Under the pieces are notes generated by a model, which did no database searches, was not told the origin of the DNA, and saw only the letters and a list, made by a program, of their open reading frames with translations. Positions 47,701 to 60,963 of a stretch of 64,000 bases of DNA are shown piece by piece; the stretch's first letter is position 1, and each line of letters begins with the position of its first letter. A program made the translations under genes and the position numbers. This DNA comes from Pyrenopolyporus hunteri (taxonomy: Eukaryota; Ascomycota; Sordariomycetes; Xylariales; Hypoxylaceae), in assembly GCA_902806595.1 (NCBI GenBank), contig CADCXC010000018.1, positions 124,001 through 188,000 of the forward strand, read 5' to 3'.

Positions 47701-48900
47701 AGGCTGCCTTACCCCCAAAAATTAAAAAGAAAAAGAGGGAAAAAAAAATGAGAACCATCACCACCTTTCCCTCCACCACCATTCTTCCCCCTTCTTCTTC
47801 TTCTCCTTCTCCTCTCTTCCCCCAATCAAAATCTGGGCGCCAAGATCAACCTGCTTTTCCTTGCCTGCCACGCTGTAGGATTTCAAGGGTTACCCGTCCC
47901 ATTTCTTCACACCCAATTCTCTTCGTTACCTTCTCGTTACAGCCCATTTCGCATTCTTCTTTGGGACTTATGATAAAGTCACAGCATTTTGCCCAAATCT
48001 ATTTCCCCTTCCCGATATGGCTGTTACCGGATCAAAACCTTCCTCCGTCGTCCCCTCTGGATGCTGTGCTTAGTCCGCCCCCGCTTATGTTTGTGCACCT
48101 ACCTAAGGTATGTCTTCGAGACCGAGAGCTTCGAGCGCCGGCCACTCAGTATCCGTCCTTGAACGCAGAGGCGATGAGGTGATACGAGACCGGGCTTTCA
48201 CAAGCGCCTACCCCCGTTAAACCCCCGATGTCCAGAGCACGTCACTAAGAGACGGCCGTATCTTCGCTTGTTTCTTTGCCTTAGTCTTCGCTCGACGCTT
48301 CCATCTGGACTCCTGAGATACCTAGGTGTCTGCTTGGGTTGCGATATCCATCTGGTCTCGATTGTGGTAAGTGAGCGTTCTCCGCAAGCTGCGGTACGGC
48401 GTCGTCACTAGCTCTTGGCCTCTATAAGAACATCGCGATCTCTTCCGAAAACGGGAAGTGCCATCTTGAGCCGCCAGATTACGTACAGCGATGTGTATAT
48501 CCATGGGGAGAGTTTCCTAAGGCGTGGTACAAAGGATCCCGGCGACACAACTAAGTCCGGAGCGCGATGCCACAATTTAGCTCTTTTTTTCTTTCTCGAA
48601 CCTTAGGCGAGATTCCCCGGCTGATTTTAGCCCGTTGTAACGACGATACACTTTCCTCTTCCCCAGATGGTTCCGTTACCATATCATCCGGTTCTTCGAA
48701 GGAGACCCTGGATTTCTTCTATATACCGACCTTATTACACCCCGATCAGACCCTGCTGCAGATCCGCCTAACGTCTAACGTGCTACTCTACGGTAGCGGC
48801 GGCAACCCGCGTTTTGATATGTGACCAGTGTCAGTGCCTACGTACGACAGCCGGTTTTCCAGACGACCGGGACGGCACCCGTGCTTCTGAGTTGAAGATT
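47701..48900. other. Candidate gene remnant or unresolved multi-exon gene (+)
   Basis: A pyrimidine-rich leader-like stretch (47720-48080) precedes coding-looking pieces on the plus strand. 48110-48220 is a small frame starting MSSRPRASSAGHSVSVLERR. 48432-48555 reads NIAISSENGKCHLEPPDYVQ and CVYPWGEFPKAWYKG. 48600-48824 reads RTLGEIPRLILARCNDDTLS to a stop after GSGGNPRFDM, with regular codon use. GTATGT (48109) and GTAAGT (48367) donors are present. I could not assemble one consistent protein or name a family, so it could be a decayed gene or a small multi-exon gene. Confidence 0.3.
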
Positions 48901-51456
48901 GATTACTTCTGGCACTTTGCCGAGACTACTTTACTATTTCCAGCCTGTTGGTAACTAATGGACTGCTGATTCGGGGCCCGTCAGTTGGGTTACTCGGGGT
49001 TTGGTGGTCGAACGGTCGAGCGGCCGGCGGGACCTTTCGACATGAAGTAGGTCGTAGGTACCTCGGAAAATGCGTCCCAGACCACCTTTGTATCCAGTGG
49101 ACGAAGCGCCTTGCGTTTGCAGATCTTATTTCGAGGAGTATAAGATGGGCTGTCTTACTGATAGTCGGAGCCTAGATGCACCGCTGTCTAGGGATGGGCT
49201 GGGCGAACGCAACCAGCGTACATCTCATCGCTTCTCGCTGAGTTGACCCCAACCCAGCCCGCTTAGATGATACTAGGTACACAGGTGTGTGCATCCGCTG
49301 CATCTGCAGAAGCGCTGCTACGTATTCGTGCTTAACCCGAAGCCGAACCTGTGTTGGATCCAATGACTGTATTCGGCTGCACCCGAGTCGATCATCTCGT
49401 TGCTACCCAGCAGCTCTTTGCTTTCAATCTAAGTTAGAACTACCGGCGTGCATGTACGGTAGCTACCAAACGTCACTTTCGATCCATGCCGAGAACTAGA
49501 CCTAAAGGACATCCCGCTATAACAGTCGGCCGCGGAAGGAAACTGGGAACTGCGTTGCATTTCGCCGCTGGCCATTCTCCTCATTATCGCGAGTCCTTAT
49601 AGACTCGAGGTTGTCTCGAACGCCCTCTGTAACGTCAGTTCCTTCCGAAAAACAAGTAGGAGATTATATTGCCGTCGCAACGGTGGCGCGCTGCCCTGAG
49701 AACGTGGGCTAGAGCACTTTATCTCGTCGCACCCTAGTATGCTTCTACCTCGTACCCCGGCCGCTGGGCGGTGGCCACTACAGCGGAGGATTTTAGCTCT
49801 CACAGGGCACTGTTAGGGGTGCATATAGCGACGTCCAATGAGACCCGTAGACTGACGAACCCCCCCGGTCCGACCCCGATACGGCTTCCCTGTGGTGCCC
49901 ACGGTGCCTATGGTGCCCGCAACCCACCATCTAAACTTGAACAGGAAGGCCTGATCTTCAGATGGCATATGACGTGCAGACAACCTGTCTCAAAACGATT
50001 TGAATTCTTGCGCTTGACATGTCGACGGCGGCGCTTCACCCACTAGACGGCGGGCACCACATATATGTTATCAGCCCGAAAGATCTGCTATCAGTGTGTC
50101 TCGTGTCCTATCGATCAGGAACAGTAACACGGAATGACTATACAAGGCAGGTAACCAAATAACCCGATGATATGATAAACCTATGCCATCGTTGGCTGGG
50201 GTTAATCCACCTATGGCGCCAGATTCGCAAAAACTTGCGGCAATCCTGCTATTGTGACAATGTTACCATTAGAGAGCCCTTAACCTGTAACGATAACAGA
50301 ATGCGAGTCATGTGTTGGATATCTCGACTCTAGTTGACTTAGGACCAATGGGTTTTCGGCCAGGAAACGTCAGCAACAGGACACACACAGATACGTGGTG
50401 GGTTATGGAGTTGCCGTAACAGGGTCTTGTGTCGACGATGGTAGGATCGACGCCAAGGAAAAGGGACCTCTTAGGTAGCTGTGCCGCTGAGCCAAAGAAG
50501 ACTTGAGCTTGTCACAAAAAGATGCGTGCAGATTTGAAAGCACACGCCACTGGTTTCTGCTGGGGATGGGGGGAGGGGTGTATTCTTCCCACTCTCCTTT
50601 CCTCCCAAGCTCTGCGGCGGAGCAAAGCCACATTGTCTTACGGTTGTATGTACCTTCCTACCCCTGAGTGTTCTGCGTATGATTGAGGTGCGCGGAGAGC
50701 TGCCCCAATACATCACTTACATCTGCAGGACATTTGACATCCAAGCTAATCTCTTCCTCGACCTCGTCTAGTTCGTTAGTCAAGGGCTAGAGAATATTCG
50801 CCTTGGCAAGTCACATCTCCCGCGGTCTGGCCTGCAAATCGCACAGGGGGACTGGTTGTGTCCGGAAAGGGCTCTCGGGCAGGTCTCGATAACTAGTTCT
50901 CATTCAACCAACCCTATCAAGCCGCGTAACAGAAGGAAAAAGGCTGGCCACCTACTACCTTACTTATTTACCTTGCAGTCCCCAACATAAATCATCCCTG
51001 ACCTATGTGGGTTGATCAGCTACAAGGATACCCGGCCATTTCGTCATGTTTCTAAGTCCTTGTCCTGGCCTATGAGCTGAACTCTACCCGAGCTCAGATA
51101 CATTACTGGGGGAGGCGCCTGCTTTCTCGTTACCAGGTTTCGGTAGCTTCGACAAATCTTCTCTAACACTATTTATTTCCATCACTCCATACCTTTTCAG
51201 ACAAATTAGGATACAAGGAATCCATCAGCACTACTGTCTGATCCTACTGGATTCAGTACTGCTGTTAATTAAGCTCAGCACCAAGTCCGTATTTAGGAAT
51301 CGCGATGCCTCGAGTCCTTACCCTTTAGTCAATGATATCAAAGACGTCTACGGCCCGTGTCACATTTAACACCGTCCCCGTTCCCAACCTTCAGACCGTC
51401 ATTCTCCCTCACAGTTTCCGTGCCATTACTATCAATATCACTCACTACCTTTCGCC
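48901..51456. other. Gene-poor region upstream of the bZIP gene
   Basis: About 2.55 kb with no supported gene. Frames up to 91 codons lack motifs. The last ~150 bp are pyrimidine-rich and probably form the promoter and leader of the bZIP-ankyrin gene. Confidence 0.45.
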
Positions 51457-52831
51457 ATGTCAGGGACAGCTTCTCCTCGTAGCGGTCGGCCGCTGACGAC
51501 GTCGTATGTGGATCTGATGAAGCCCGACGAGGATTGGAGGAATCTGCCCGATGCAGCTGAGCGGAGGAAAATTCAGAACCGCCTTGCCCAGCGGGCATAC
51601 AGTGAGTTTTGGCTATCACCACAATTTCAGTCAGGGTTAACGACGTGAAGGACGCAATATGAGAGATCGAACTAAGGAGGTGGAAAGACTGAAGAAGCAG
51701 CTGCAGCAACTCCAGCAGTCTATGAGTGCGGACCCCTCAACAACGCCTCCACCCGAGCATGAGCTCCCCCCCGGTGGGAGGAGCCCGTCCGGCCTAGGGG
51801 ATGTGCACGCCCGGAATATTGACGCGGGAGTTGCGTCGGCGACGACACCCAATGGTTCGCGGCGGATGAGCGACTACCTGCAGAGTTGGCCTCACGCCTC
51901 GGGCGCTGAGCAACTGAGCGGGCTTGGGCTTACGGCAGACGGCGAAACCCCACTCGGATTTGATGCGGCGTCTTACTTCCCTCAGGTCCACGGTTCTAAC
52001 GACGTTGTGTCGGATCTGCCTAGTACGGGTCGACGGGCCCGGGCTGTTACAGCCAACATCTCCTCTGCGCCCATGCAACATCAGCACCACCTACGAAGTC
52101 ACAGCATACCACCAATTTACCCCTCCAGCTGCTCTAGCCCAATGCCGTGGGGGCAGGGAACCGCCGCGGATGCGAATGACGGACTCCGTGTGTCTACGAG
52201 GTAAGCCGGTACCTTATCCAGGCGTCCCTACCCTTCCGTAAACCTTTTCTAAGTAGGATCGTCCGTTCTCGGCCAGCAAATTGGTAGCTAATTCCGCTCG
52301 GTTGCTAGTTTTAACGTGTATAGCACCCCAGAAGATATGTCTATGTATCATGCAGAATCTGCTTACTCTTTGGATGAAGGAGTTACGCATGGCACCAATG
52401 CGTACGCGACGTCGCCGGAATCGGACCTCAATAGTCCTGCGGGGTGGTCACCGCTAGACCGGAAATCAGGCGCTGGGAGGCCAAGCAGCTCATCGCTTGC
52501 ATCAGCATTCTTAACATCCGCTAGCAGCGTTGTAGACAGCATGGGCGATATACAGCAGCACCAAAGCACCTCATTCCCGGAAACTACGGCGCCGCTACTC
52601 CACTTTGCTGTGGCCGGAGGTCATATCGACACATTACGCCTTCTACTCCAGCGCTACGATGTTAATGTGAACGGCCGGGATAGCGCGGGCTACACGGCGT
52701 TGCAGCGTGCCGTGATGGCTGGGCGTACGGACATGGCGGCCCTGCTACTCGAGCGTGGCGCCATTGTCGACGGCGACGACAGTTGGACTGCGGATCTCAC
52801 GACCCACCACTCGAAGATAGAGGCCCGATGA
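51457..52831 (+). CDS. bZIP (Yap-like) protein with ankyrin repeats
   Basis: Three exons, 51457-51601, 51651-52200 and 52309-52831, giving 405 aa. The first junction completes the basic region RRKIQNRLAQRAYRRNMRDR, so its AAG acceptor (51649-51650) is well supported. The second joins VST to SFNVYSTPEDMSMY through GTAAGC and TAG. The basic region (about 35-55) is of the Yap/AP-1 type, and the leucine zipper is very short (VERLKKQLQQLQQ). A long Ser/Pro-rich middle follows. Two ankyrin repeats lie near the end: PLLHFAVAGGHIDTLRLLLQ and GYTALQRAVMAGRTDMAALL. A third is cut off after DDSWTADL by a stop. bZIP-ankyrin proteins are known in filamentous ascomycetes as putative regulators; targets are unknown. 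The short ankyrin array suggests C-terminal truncation. Confidence 0.85.
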
Positions 52832-53872
52832 CCTTATCTCGCCCCTCACCACAGTCCACCTGTTACGAATTTATGAATACCTCTCGCACGGAGTGTACGT
52901 TATGTTGGTTTTCCTTATTCATTCTCCGGTTTCTCGCTCTACTTCATCTAATTACGGAGTTCGGGGGTTTATCACGTTGCGATTTTGTATGCCTATTTTT
53001 TGCCCTGGCTCGTATAGACGGTACATGTAGCATGCGTGCGCACGTATCAATTATACAGCACAAGCTTCGGAGCCTCCCTTGGCGCGCATGAATCAAGCCC
53101 TGGTTTTATTTTTTACTTTTATTTTTTTCTAATATCGACCGGGATTGCTTTATACATACCTATACACACATATACCTGCAAAGTTAAACTAGGTTCCTTT
53201 GGCTGAAGAGGGAATGGGATGGATGGGTGGAGGGGTGAATAGGATTCCGGGGGTGTTAACGGGAATGGCGTCGTTTTGTGGGTGGGTTTCCCTTATACCC
53301 GATGCCTGTGTTCACGGATTATACAAGAGCTATACAAAACATATTCTACGTGGGAAGAATCCCCCTCCTTCGGGCCGGAGCGGCTTATACAAAGAAATAC
53401 ACATTTTGGTCTTACTTTTCGAATTTTCGTTCATGATGTGACTGCTCGGAAGACTGAAAAGGGAAGAAATATACTCTTTAATTGAAGGTAATCGAAGGTA
53501 TGAGCTCCCTATGTGAGATTCTATATAGAGCCAAATAATCCTCTAGCAGACAAGGGACCCCAGACAAATCTCAATGGGATCTGGCAACACGTTTTCATCT
53601 TTCCTCTTTCGCACCAAGGAATCTAGGATCTTCAGGGACACGCCGCCATTCTAGGAAACGGCCCCGAGCGCCATTGCGCTTGTCCTTGGGATGGCCTGAA
53701 CTTCGCCCTTGGCACACCTCGCTTCGTTATCGACAACGACAATACTATCAATCATACTCCGTCCACATTTAGATAGATTTATTTCTGTGTACAAGCTCGA
53801 CGGTTTGGCCAAGCGCCCTTAAGGTCTTCGAGTACGCATGTAAATTGTCGTCGCATCCCGGTAAGCTGAAAG
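52832..53872. other. Intergenic region between bZIP gene and copia element
   Basis: About 1 kb. The first part is the 3' flank of the bZIP gene. A short poly-T tract lies at about 53107-53130. No further ankyrin coding is found in any frame. It ends in GAAAG (53868-53872), the left target duplication of the retrotransposon. Confidence 0.5.
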
Positions 53873-54028
53873 TGTTGAAAATAGACACAGGTTATGAGTG
53901 TGTATTTCGTTATATTAGATAATAAAAACCAGTTAGAAGTTAAATAGGATGTAGATATTACATATATGCCATAGATGTGAGGTGTAGTTACTTAACCATC
54001 CTATATTTCAATACTTTATATTTTAGCA
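53873..54028 (-). repeat. LTR (3' LTR in element sense)
   Basis: 156 bp from TGTTGAAAATAG to ...TTTTAGCA. It aligns base for base with 60808-60963; the differences are nearly all C/T or G/A. Here the outer, left half is the better preserved. Confidence 0.85.
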
Positions 54029-57000
54029 TTTTTATTCGAATTATACTTATAATTAACTTTAATATTTCGTAATATTTCCTTATAATAATTTTTAAATTTT
54101 TTAATTTTTTTTAAATAATTTTATATTTTTAAAATTTTAATTTAATATAGTTTTAAAACTATAAATTATTTATATTTTAATATTTTATATTTTTTAACGT
54201 AATTTATTTTTAAATTTTTTATAAAAATAATATTAGATATTAATTTTATTCGTTATAAAAGTTATTTATATTATATTAAATTTCGGCGTTTTTTATATAT
54301 TATTTAATACGTAGATATTTTATAAAAATACGTTATTTATTTTATAAAATTTTCTTTTATTTTTTTTTATTAAAAGTGTTTTTTATAGGGTCGTAATCTT
54401 AAATTAATATTCGTTTTTTTCGTTTTTTAAGATTTATATTTCGAATAATAACGATTATAAAAATATATTATTTTTTATTTTTTTATTTATTTTTTATTAG
54501 TCGTTTATTTAGTGTATTAAATAATTTAATTAATATATTTTTTTAATATTTTAGATTTAAATTATTAAAGTTATTAAATAAATTTTTTATTAAAAAATTT
54601 AATATATATTCGATTTAATTAATTCGATTTTAATTATTATAAAAAAATATAGTTTATAGGTATACGTAAAAATTATTATTAATAATTATAAATTTTTAAA
54701 ATTATATTAAAAAAGTCGTTATTTCGGTTTTTTAAGTTTTAAAATTAAACGGTAGTTTATAAAATAAAGTAAATAATATAAATGATTATATTTTTAATAA
54801 TTAAATAATTAAAAATAAAAAAAATTTTTTAATCGATAATTAAATTAAAGTTTTAAAAGGTTAAAAAATCTTTTATTATAATATTTAAATTAATTTTATA
54901 GTTAATTATTTTTTTTATAAAAGGTATTTATTATATATATTTTATTATAAAATATTTAATATATATTTTATAATAATTAAGTAAAAATAATAGTTAAAAA
55001 TTTCGAAAGTAATATATTTTTATAGTTTAAAATTTAAGGAATTTTAATATATTAATTATAAAAATAACTTAATAAATATTAAATCGTAGTTAATAAATAA
55101 TAATTTATAGGAATTTTATTAATAATATAATAAATAAATATATAAATTATTTAATGTTTTAAATTATTTATATTAATAAAAAATATTTAAATATTTTATA
55201 AATAATTTATAAATTTTATAAAAAACGTTTTATAAATATTTTATAAATACTTTATAAATATTTTATAATTATTTTATAAGTATTTTATAAGTATTTTATA
55301 AATATTTTTTCGATTATAAAAACGGTTTTTTTTATAATTTTTTTTATTTATTTTATAAATGAAAGTTTAAAGTTACTTTAAAATAAATAAACGCGTTTTT
55401 AAGGAATAATTTAATAAATTTATTAATTATTTATTTTTCGATAAAAATATATTTAAATTTAATATTTCCGTTAATTTATTTTTTATAAACGAAAAAAACG
55501 TCGGTTTTAATATATTTTATTCGAATATAAAATTATAAGTTTTTTATTAATATTAATATCTTTTAATTATTATTTTATATTATAATAATAATTAAAAATT
55601 TTTTCGAAGTATTTAATTTTTTTAATAATTTTCGTAATTAAACGATTTTTTTTATAATGTTAATTATACTTTTAAATTCGAATTTATATATTAACGTAAA
55701 TATTATAAATTATTGTTTTAAAAATTAATTTATAATATCGTTTTCGATATTAAAAATATATTTTAAAATTAATTTTCGAATTTATATATATTTGACGTAA
55801 TCGATATCGATTTATTTTATAAAATTTTTAAATTTATTTTCGTAAGTAAATTTATAATTTAAGGTTTTTTTTAAATATTTTAACATTTATTTAATAATTT
55901 TTATATATATTAAAATAAGGTTTTTTATATATCGATTTAAATACGATATAACGTATACGATATTCGATTTAATGTTTATTATAACGTATATTAAATAATT
56001 AATTATTTTAATATATTATTTAACGTTTTATATTAATACTTCGAAATTATCGAATAGTTTAATTATTTTTACGACGTTTATAAATATATTATTAAAATTC
56101 GATTTTTATTATTTTAAATTTTTAATGATTTTTTTTAAGTAAATTTTTTAATTTAGGGTAATTTTTTTATTAATTTTATTTCGTTTAATAAATATTTTTA
56201 AGTAATATAAATAAAGTTTTAAATCGATTATTTTAAATTTTTTAACGAGTTTAATTTTAATTTTAATTATTTTTTTTTTAAAAAATCGATTATTAATAAG
56301 TTATTAACGTAAATAGCGATATATATGTGATTTTTTACGAATATATCGATATTTAAATCGAATGTTATAAATTTTAAAATATTTAAATATATAACGAATA
56401 TTTAATATTATATTCGAAGGGTTTATTTTAAATTATATAATGTTTTATTAAATTTATAATATTTATTTATATTATTTTCGAATTCGAAAAATTATTCGAT
56501 GTAGATATTTTTATTTATATTTTTATATAAAAAAATTATAATAATGTTTATTTATTTTATTTTAAAATTTAAAATAATTATTATAACGAATATAACTTTA
56601 TAATTTATAAATTTAATTATTAAAACGAATGTATCGATATAATTTAATTTTTCGATTTATTTAAAATTATAAATTATTTATTTTATTTTATAACGAATAA
56701 TTTCATTATTAAATTTTTTTTTAATTTTATAAATTTATTTTTCGAAAAGTAGTTTTCGTTTTATAAATAAGTTATATATAATTTATATCCGATTATTTAT
56801 TAAAGATTTATATTCGATATTTATAATTAATAATTATTATTTCGATTTAATATTTTATATAATTTAACGATATATTTTAAATTTTTATATTTTAAATGTT
56901 AATAAAAATATATTTAAAATTACGATAATAAAATTAAAAGTTAAAAAAACCGTTAATTAATATTTTCGAAGTTATATTAATTTAATATAGGGTTTAAAAT

Positions 57001-60000
57001 TATAATAATTTATTAATGATAAATATAAAGAATTTTTTTAATATATTAAAAAATCGAATTATAATGTATTTAATTTTATTCGTGGTTTTTAATTAAAGGT
57101 TAAAAAATATATATCGAGTAAATAGATGTTATTTTTTACCGTAAATTTAATAAATTTTAATTCGAAATTTAATCGATGCGAAGTATTTTACGGGATATTT
57201 TTTATTAATAATATATAAGGTAATTTTTAAGTAGTTTCTATTATTTTTCGCTTTATAAATGTCGATTATAATAAAAATAACTTAAATTTTTATCGTTTTT
57301 TTTTTTTTTTTAAATTTATAATAAAAATATATAAGTGGTTTTTTTTAAATATTACGTTATTAACGTTAATAACGATATTTTTTTTTAAATATAACATTTT
57401 ATAATTATATATATTATTTTTTTATAACCGAATATTTTATAATTAACGATTCGTTTTTTAAATATATTAATTTTAAAATTTTTTAAATAATAATTATCGA
57501 TTTTTATTATTATTAAATAAGTTAAATTAAATAATTTATTATATTATATTTTATAAAATATTTTATTTATTTTACGATTAAAAGATTTATTTATAATATA
57601 AATTATTATTTATATTATAATAGGTTAATATTTTATTAATACATCGTTTTTTTAGGTTTAAATAATTATCGTTCGAATTTTATTTTTTAATTTATCGATA
57701 ATATTTTTAATGAAGTTTTTTTATTAATATTACTTTATAACGGTGTAATAAATGGCGATTTTTTTTTATCGGTAAAATTATTAAAATTTAAAGTTTATAT
57801 AAAAATCGAATTTATTAAATATAATTATATAACATTTTTTTTTAAATTTTTCCCATTAATATAAAATTTTTTTAAAAGTTATAAATTAATTATTAAATTA
57901 TTTTATAAATAATATTTAAATTATATATAAATAATTATAAATAATAATTAATTAATTTTTATATTTTTCGTAATTTTTAATTTTTAAAAATATATTAATT
58001 TCATTTAAATATAATAATTTTAATTAATAAATATTACGACGTATAATATTTTTATAAGGTTTTTCGCGTATTTTATTTTATATATAAGTTTTATAAAAGT
58101 AATGTTTTTTTTATAAGGTAATATTAATAAATATTTTTATTAAATTTTTTAAATTTTAATTATTTAAATAATTTATTTTTTCGTATTATACTTTTAATAA
58201 TAAATTAAATATAAAATAAAAGTAAAATATTATGTTAAAATTTATTATATTAAAAATATTATTTTATTAATTTATTATATATAATTTATTTTATTCGATT
58301 ACGATTAAAAAAATTTTATTTTTTTTTATTTTAAACGTTATTTTTTATTTAAATAAAAATTCGATTTTTTTTTAATAAATTATAATATTAATATAAGGTT
58401 ATAAATTAATATAAAGTAGTAAATAACGTTAATAATTTTAATTTTTTTAAATTATTTATTAATAATAATTCGAAAAATAACGATATTTTATAATTCGATT
58501 AATATAGTTTTTCCTTCGATATCGTAAATTAATAATTTATTATAAAGGTATAAATTTACGAATAAAGTTTTATTATAATAAATAATTTAATTATAATTAT
58601 TATTTAATATTATTATTTTTTTTAATTTAAATGTTAATTTTTTAATTTTAATTTTTAAAAATATTATAAAATTTAAAGTTATTAACGTGTAAATTATTAA
58701 TAAATATTATAATATATTATTAAATATAAAACATATAATTAAAATAGCGAATTTTGAAATTAATTTATTAATAATATTATTTTATATCGATAAATTTAAG
58801 ATATTTTTACCGGATAATTTTCCGCGGAAAATTCGAAATAATATATTTAATTTCGTTAAAATACGCGGTTAATTTATTATATTAATTTTAAAAGTTATAA
58901 AAGTAATAATATAAATAAGTAATTTTAGGTTATTTTATCGATCGATTATAAAGTTTGTAGTAATTTTTCCTTCGATTTTTTATTTTTTAAAATAATTAAA
59001 ATTTTTTATTATTTCGTATTAACTTTTAAAACGTTTTTTAAAATATTTTTAAAAACATTTTAAAGATTTATAAGTAATTATTTTACGATTTATTACGATA
59101 TAATATATATATTTTAAAATTATTTTTTATTTATTATTATTAATATTTTAAGTATTTATATATAAAGTATATTTTTTTTTTCGATTTCGAAATTTTTAGT
59201 TTTATTTTTTTTATTATATTAATTTTATAATATTATTAATATTAATCGTTATTTTAATAATAATGTTATTTTTATTTCGTTTAGATATAATATTATAAAT
59301 TTAAAAAAAAATAATAAAAAAAGTATTATATTTAAAATTTAATAAAAATAAAAATTTATTAATTAAATATAATTTCGATATAATATAAATATCGTTTAAT
59401 ATTTTAAAATTATTTTATAATTATCGAATTTTTATAAATAACGTTATAATTAATTTTTTAATAAATAATAAAATGTTTTTTTATTTAAATGTTAAATTTT
59501 AAAATATAACGTTATTTTTAGGTTTATATTTTTTTTTTAAAGTTATTTATAGGTTATTAATTATCGTATATTTTTTCGTTAATTTCTTAAGGTTTTTATT
59601 TAATTTATATTTAATAATATTTAAATTTTTATCGGTTTTTTTATTTTAAATTTTTTATTTTTTATATATTTTAACCGGAAAAAGTTTTTAAAAATTGTTA
59701 TTTTTTATAAGTTTTATAAATTTGATTTTTTCGAGGAAAAATTTCCCGTATCTTTAAATTTTTAAATAATTTAAAAATTTTCGGTTAAATTAAATTTATT
59801 TATTTATCGATTATAAAATAATAATATTATTTAAAATTATCGTATTAGTTTTTTAATCGTTTATCATCGTAACGTTTTTTTTATAATAATTTAATAACCG
59901 GTCGGTGGTTTTATAAGGTAATTACGGTGGTATTAACATTTTATAATTTAATATTTTATAAAAAAACTTTTTTTTTTAAATAGTCGAGAGTATTTTTTTT

Positions 60001-60793
60001 AAATAATAATTTAAAAAAATTATAAAAAATAATTATTTCGAAGTTAAAATAATCGATTTTTAAATCGTATAATAATAATATAAATGATATATTATTTAAA
60101 TTTAACGAATAAAATTTAAATAATCGAATTATAAGTAAATAATTTTAATCGTTAAAATTTAAATTTCGTTAAAAAGTTTTAGGATTTTTTTAATTAATTT
60201 TTTTAATTATTTCGATAAAATAAAAAAAATTATTTTCGTTAAAAAATTTAACGAAAATCGACTTTTATAATAGTCGATTTCGAAGATTATATTTAATATT
60301 ATTGTTTTTTAATGTCGACGTTATTATTATTATTTTTATTTTTTTTATTATTTAAGTAATTTAATAACGAGATATAAATAATTTCGATAATTTCGAAATT
60401 CGAAACTTAATAATTATTAATTTTTAAATAATAAATAATTTATTTTTTTTATTATTAAAGTTATTTAAAAATTATTAAAGATTTATTAAACGTTTTATTA
60501 TATTAATAATTTTTATAATTATTATTTTAAAGTTAAGTTTAAAAAAAAATTAATTAATTTTCCGTTAATAAAATACTTCGTATTATTTTTAAAATTTTAA
60601 ATTTTAAATATATTATATATTATATATACGAGTTATATAAACTTTAAAAAATCCTTATTTTCTTTAAATATTAACGTAATAAAAATCGCGAATAATTTCG
60701 AGGAATTAAATGTATTTTATAAAATATAAAAAATATATTTAAAAGGTATAAAATAAATAAATTAAATTAATAATATATTTTAATTTTAAGTTT

Positions 60794-60807
60794 CCGAGTT
60801 TATAACT
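60794..60807 (-). other. Primer-binding site, initiator tRNA-Met half type (RIPed)
   Basis: Minus-strand AGTTATAAACTCGG directly abuts the 5' LTR. Its mismatches to the iMet anticodon-arm complement are all transitions of the RIP kind. Confidence 0.6.
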
Positions 60808-60963
60808 TATTAAAAATAAACGTAAATTATAAGTATATATTTCGTTATATTAAATAGTAAGAACTAGTTAAAAGTTAAATAGGATATAGATATTATATAT
60901 ATGCCATAGGTATAGGGCGTAGTCACCCAGCCACCCTATATTTCAGCACCTTATATTCCAGCA
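60808..60963 (-). repeat. LTR (5' LTR in element sense)
   Basis: 156 bp, a direct repeat of 53873-54028. The outer 60 bp (60904-60963) are almost unmutated, whereas the inner half is heavily converted to A and T. Confidence 0.85.

Larger units (their letters stand above)
53873..60963 (-). mobile_element. RIP-degraded Ty1/copia-type LTR retrotransposon
   Basis: It is 7091 bp, bounded by 156-bp direct LTRs, with a perfect 5-bp target duplication GAAAG on both sides (53868-53872 and 60964-60968). The outer ends are TG (53873) and CA (60962-60963). Read on the minus strand, the 5' LTR (60963-60808) is followed at once by AGTTATAAACTCGG (60807-60794). Allowing only RIP transitions this matches GGTTATGAGCCC, the complement of the initiator tRNA-Met anticodon arm. 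A half-tRNA-iMet primer site is a mark of copia elements and sets the orientation. No gag-pol frame survives: the interior is almost pure A+T with CpG islands of two bases. The outer LTR parts are far less mutated than the interior. Confidence 0.85.

Noticed and set aside
47748..48182. 144-codon plus-strand frame
   Set aside because: Ser/Pro/Phe-rich translation of a pyrimidine-rich leader; the coding-looking parts nearby are in other frames.
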